From: Candidatus Aalborgicola danicus
GTDB taxonomy: Bacteria; Pseudomonadota; Gammaproteobacteria; Burkholderiales; Burkholderiaceae_C
NCBI GenBank assembly: GCA_016703945.1
Contig: JADJBC010000007.1
Coordinates: forward strand, 1 to 64,000
Direction of reading: 5' to 3'
DNA: 64,000 bases
In this document: positions 62,686 to 64,000 of the stretch, piece by piece
Layout of the letters: each line of letters starts with the position of its first letter
Position numbering within the stretch: the stretch's first letter is position 1
Position numbers and translations under genes: made by a program
The notes under the pieces: model-generated
Databases searched by the model: none
Seen by the model: the letters and a program-made list of their open reading frames with translations, nothing else
Told to the model about the DNA's origin: nothing

Positions 62686-63656
62686 TTTTTTGTCTCTTTT
62701 TCCAAAGTCTTGATCCGGTCACGCAGGCTGTGCAATTGCTTCAAGGTAGCCGCGTTGCGCTCCCAGACGGCGTTGTCGTCGATCGGGAATATGCCAGTGT
62801 AGTGCCCGGGCTTCAAAATGGATTTGCTGACCAGGGTTCCGGCCGAAATATTGACATGCGCGCCCAGTGTCAAATGGCCCAAAATCACGGCCCCACCGCC
62901 CACCGTGCAATGCTCACCGATGTTTGCACTGCCCGCCACACCGACGCACCCGGCCATCGCCGTATGGCGGCCGACACGGACGTTGTGGCCAATCTGGATC
63001 AGGTTATCGAGTTTGACGCCATCTTCTATGACCGTGTCCTGGAGAGCGCCCCGGTCAATACAGGTGTTGGCGCCAATTTCCACGTCGTTGCCAATACACA
63101 CTGCGCCAAGCTGCTCGATTTTCTCCCAGGCATCGCCATTGGGCGCAAACCCGAATCCGTCAGCCCCAATCACCACGCCAGGGTGGACGATACAACGCTC
63201 CCCTACCACGCAGTCCTCTCCCACCGTCACACGCGACTTCAGCACGGTATTTGCGCCAATGCGCGCACGCCGCTCCACCACGCACAAGGCGCCTATGGAC
63301 GCGGTGGGATGCACCACGGCTTCGGCATCAATTACCGCACTGGGATGAACAAAGGCCCCCGGGAGCTGATCGCGCCCACGCTTCCACAACTGGGTTAGTC
63401 GCGCAAAGTAAAGATAGGGTTGCTCCGCCACGATGCAGGCCCCTCGCTCCAGCGCCGCGTCCTTCATCTGCGGGGCCACGATGACACAGGCCGCCCGCGA
63501 AGCTTGCAGTTGCGGCTGGTATCGGGGGTTGCTGAGAAAGCTGATCTGCTGGGGTGTTGCAGTCTCCAGAGAGGCAAGACCAGTCACCACCTGAGCCGCA
63601 TCACCATACAGCTCTCCTCCGAGGGCAGCGACAACCGACGACAGATCCAGCTTCAT
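62682..63656 (-). CDS. lpxD: UDP-3-O-(3-hydroxyacyl)glucosamine N-acyltransferase
   Basis: 324 residues from ATG 63656. Third step of lipid A synthesis. The N-terminal uridine-binding domain (GLASLETATPQQISFLSNPR, then YQPQLQASRAACVIV) precedes a left-handed beta-helix of hexapeptide repeats with the catalytic His in NLIQIGHNVRVGRHTAMAG. A C-terminal helix ends TLEKETKK. It is downstream of skp and overlaps fabZ by 4 bp. Confidence 0.96.
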   Translation of the reverse strand: MKLDLSSVVAALGGELYGDAAQVVTGLASLETATPQQISFLSNPRYQPQLQASRAACVIVAPQMKDAALERGACIVAEQPYLYFARLTQLWKRGRDQLPGAFVHPSAVIDAEAVVHPTASIGALCVVERRARIGANTVLKSRVTVGEDCVVGERCIVHPGVVIGADGFGFAPNGDAWEKIEQLGAVCIGNDVEIGANTCIDRGALQDTVIEDGVKLDNLIQIGHNVRVGRHTAMAGCVGVAGSANIGEHCTVGGGAVILGHLTLGAHVNISAGTLVSKSILKPGHYTGIFPIDDNAVWERNAATLKQLHSLRDRIKTLEKETKK

Positions 63657-63680
63657 ACGGCCTCGTCGGCGCGCAAGAGT

Positions 63681-64000
63681 TTATTTTCCGCCGTTATTGA
63701 GAATTTTGAGGACTTTTTCGGTGATGTCATGTTTGGTGTTGACATACACCACTTCCTGCAGAACCATATCAAATTTTTCAGCATCGGCCACTTGTTTGAC
63801 CGCCTTGGTAGCCCGATCCAGAACCTGTTGGAGTTCTTCGTTTCGACGTCCGTTGAGATCTTCCTGAAACTCACGTTGGCGGCGTTGCAGATCACGGGTC
63901 AACTCCGCACCCTCTTTTTGCCGACTGATGCGCTGACTTTCACTCAGTGTTGGCTGGTCACGCTCAAACTTTTCGCCAAACGCCTTGAGGGCAGCCTGTT
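63681..64000 (-). CDS. skp: OmpH/Skp periplasmic chaperone (N-terminus beyond window edge)
   Basis: The reverse strand is open from the window edge to a stop at 63681, giving about 106 residues. The frame reads FGEKFERDQPTLSESQRISR, a long charged coiled coil (KEGAELTRDLQRRQREFQED, LNGRRNEELQQVLDRATKAV), and the beta-edge FDMVLQEVVYVNTKHDITEK. These are the Skp tentacle and trimer core. It escorts outer-membrane proteins to BamA. It precedes lpxD by 24 bp; the signal peptide is outside. Confidence 0.9.
   Translation of the reverse strand, partial: QAALKAFGEKFERDQPTLSESQRISRQKEGAELTRDLQRRQREFQEDLNGRRNEELQQVLDRATKAVKQVADAEKFDMVLQEVVYVNTKHDITEKVLKILNNGGK

Overview
The window looks like a chromosomal segment of a betaproteobacterium of the order Burkholderiales, most likely family Comamonadaceae (Rhodoferax/Polaromonas-like). 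This rests on protein flavour (OmpR/EnvZ, FadA/FadB, DUF6172 and DUF4149 proteins), on two conserved Burkholderiales gene blocks (glmM-folP-ftsH-rlmE/yhbY/greA-carB-lysE-carA and skp-lpxD-fabZ-lpxA-lpxB-rnhB), and on a short dispersed repeat that I associate with this family from memory. Species assignment is inference. I saw no tRNA, rRNA, CRISPR array or prophage.

Layout. 0-6.4 kb: partial alpha/beta hydrolase, frameshifted 3-hydroxybutyrate dehydrogenase, a two-domain methyltransferase, and a divergent full-length ABCC/MRP-like ABC exporter. 6.4-9.1 kb: small secreted protein and ompR-envZ. 9-17.8 kb: fadH, ispF, glgC, ispD, mfd. 17.8-21.4 kb: a plastic patch with a long hairpin, a PIN-toxin remnant, a complete IS4-family element with an 11-bp target duplication, hicAB with a three-half-site operator, a second toxin remnant and vapBC. 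21.4-33.9 kb: serB, a nitric-oxide-stress iron-sulfur repair protein, a DsbA-like oxidoreductase, a run of frameshifted genes (rhlE-like helicase, 3'-5' exonuclease, LLM monooxygenase, DUF4440 lipoprotein), GST, two rhodaneses behind a CsoR/CstR-type operator, alcohol dehydrogenase, GNAT, DUF2306 and LysR.

34.1-38.0 kb holds a two-gene cassette: an SMC/Rad50-like ATPase with a CxxC hook followed by a DUF3800 protein. It sits beside relics of a 3-hydroxyisobutyrate dehydrogenase and of another metabolic gene. This is my best candidate for an undescribed, possibly anti-phage, system. 38.7-46.6 kb is a fatty-acid oxidation block (acyl-CoA dehydrogenase, a RelE/ParE-RHH toxin-antitoxin pair, fadA, fadB, SDR, lipase, GNAT), with one 29-bp motif shared by the acyl-CoA dehydrogenase and fadA upstream regions. 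46.6-64 kb is the conserved housekeeping block: cell-wall and folate precursors, FtsH, rRNA methylation, GreA, carbamoyl-phosphate synthase, and early lipid A synthesis.

Two window-wide patterns stand out. First, at least twelve copies of a ~48-bp repeat are scattered through the window. Five lie inside genes (ispD, mfd, a DUF4149 gene, an rRNA methyltransferase gene, lpxB) and are translated without breaking the frame. Second, nine single-base indels, nearly all in homopolymer runs, break otherwise intact genes at 0.5-1.3 kb and 24.6-28.3 kb, and one more breaks the transposase at 19.5 kb. That pattern suggests base-calling errors as much as real gene decay.
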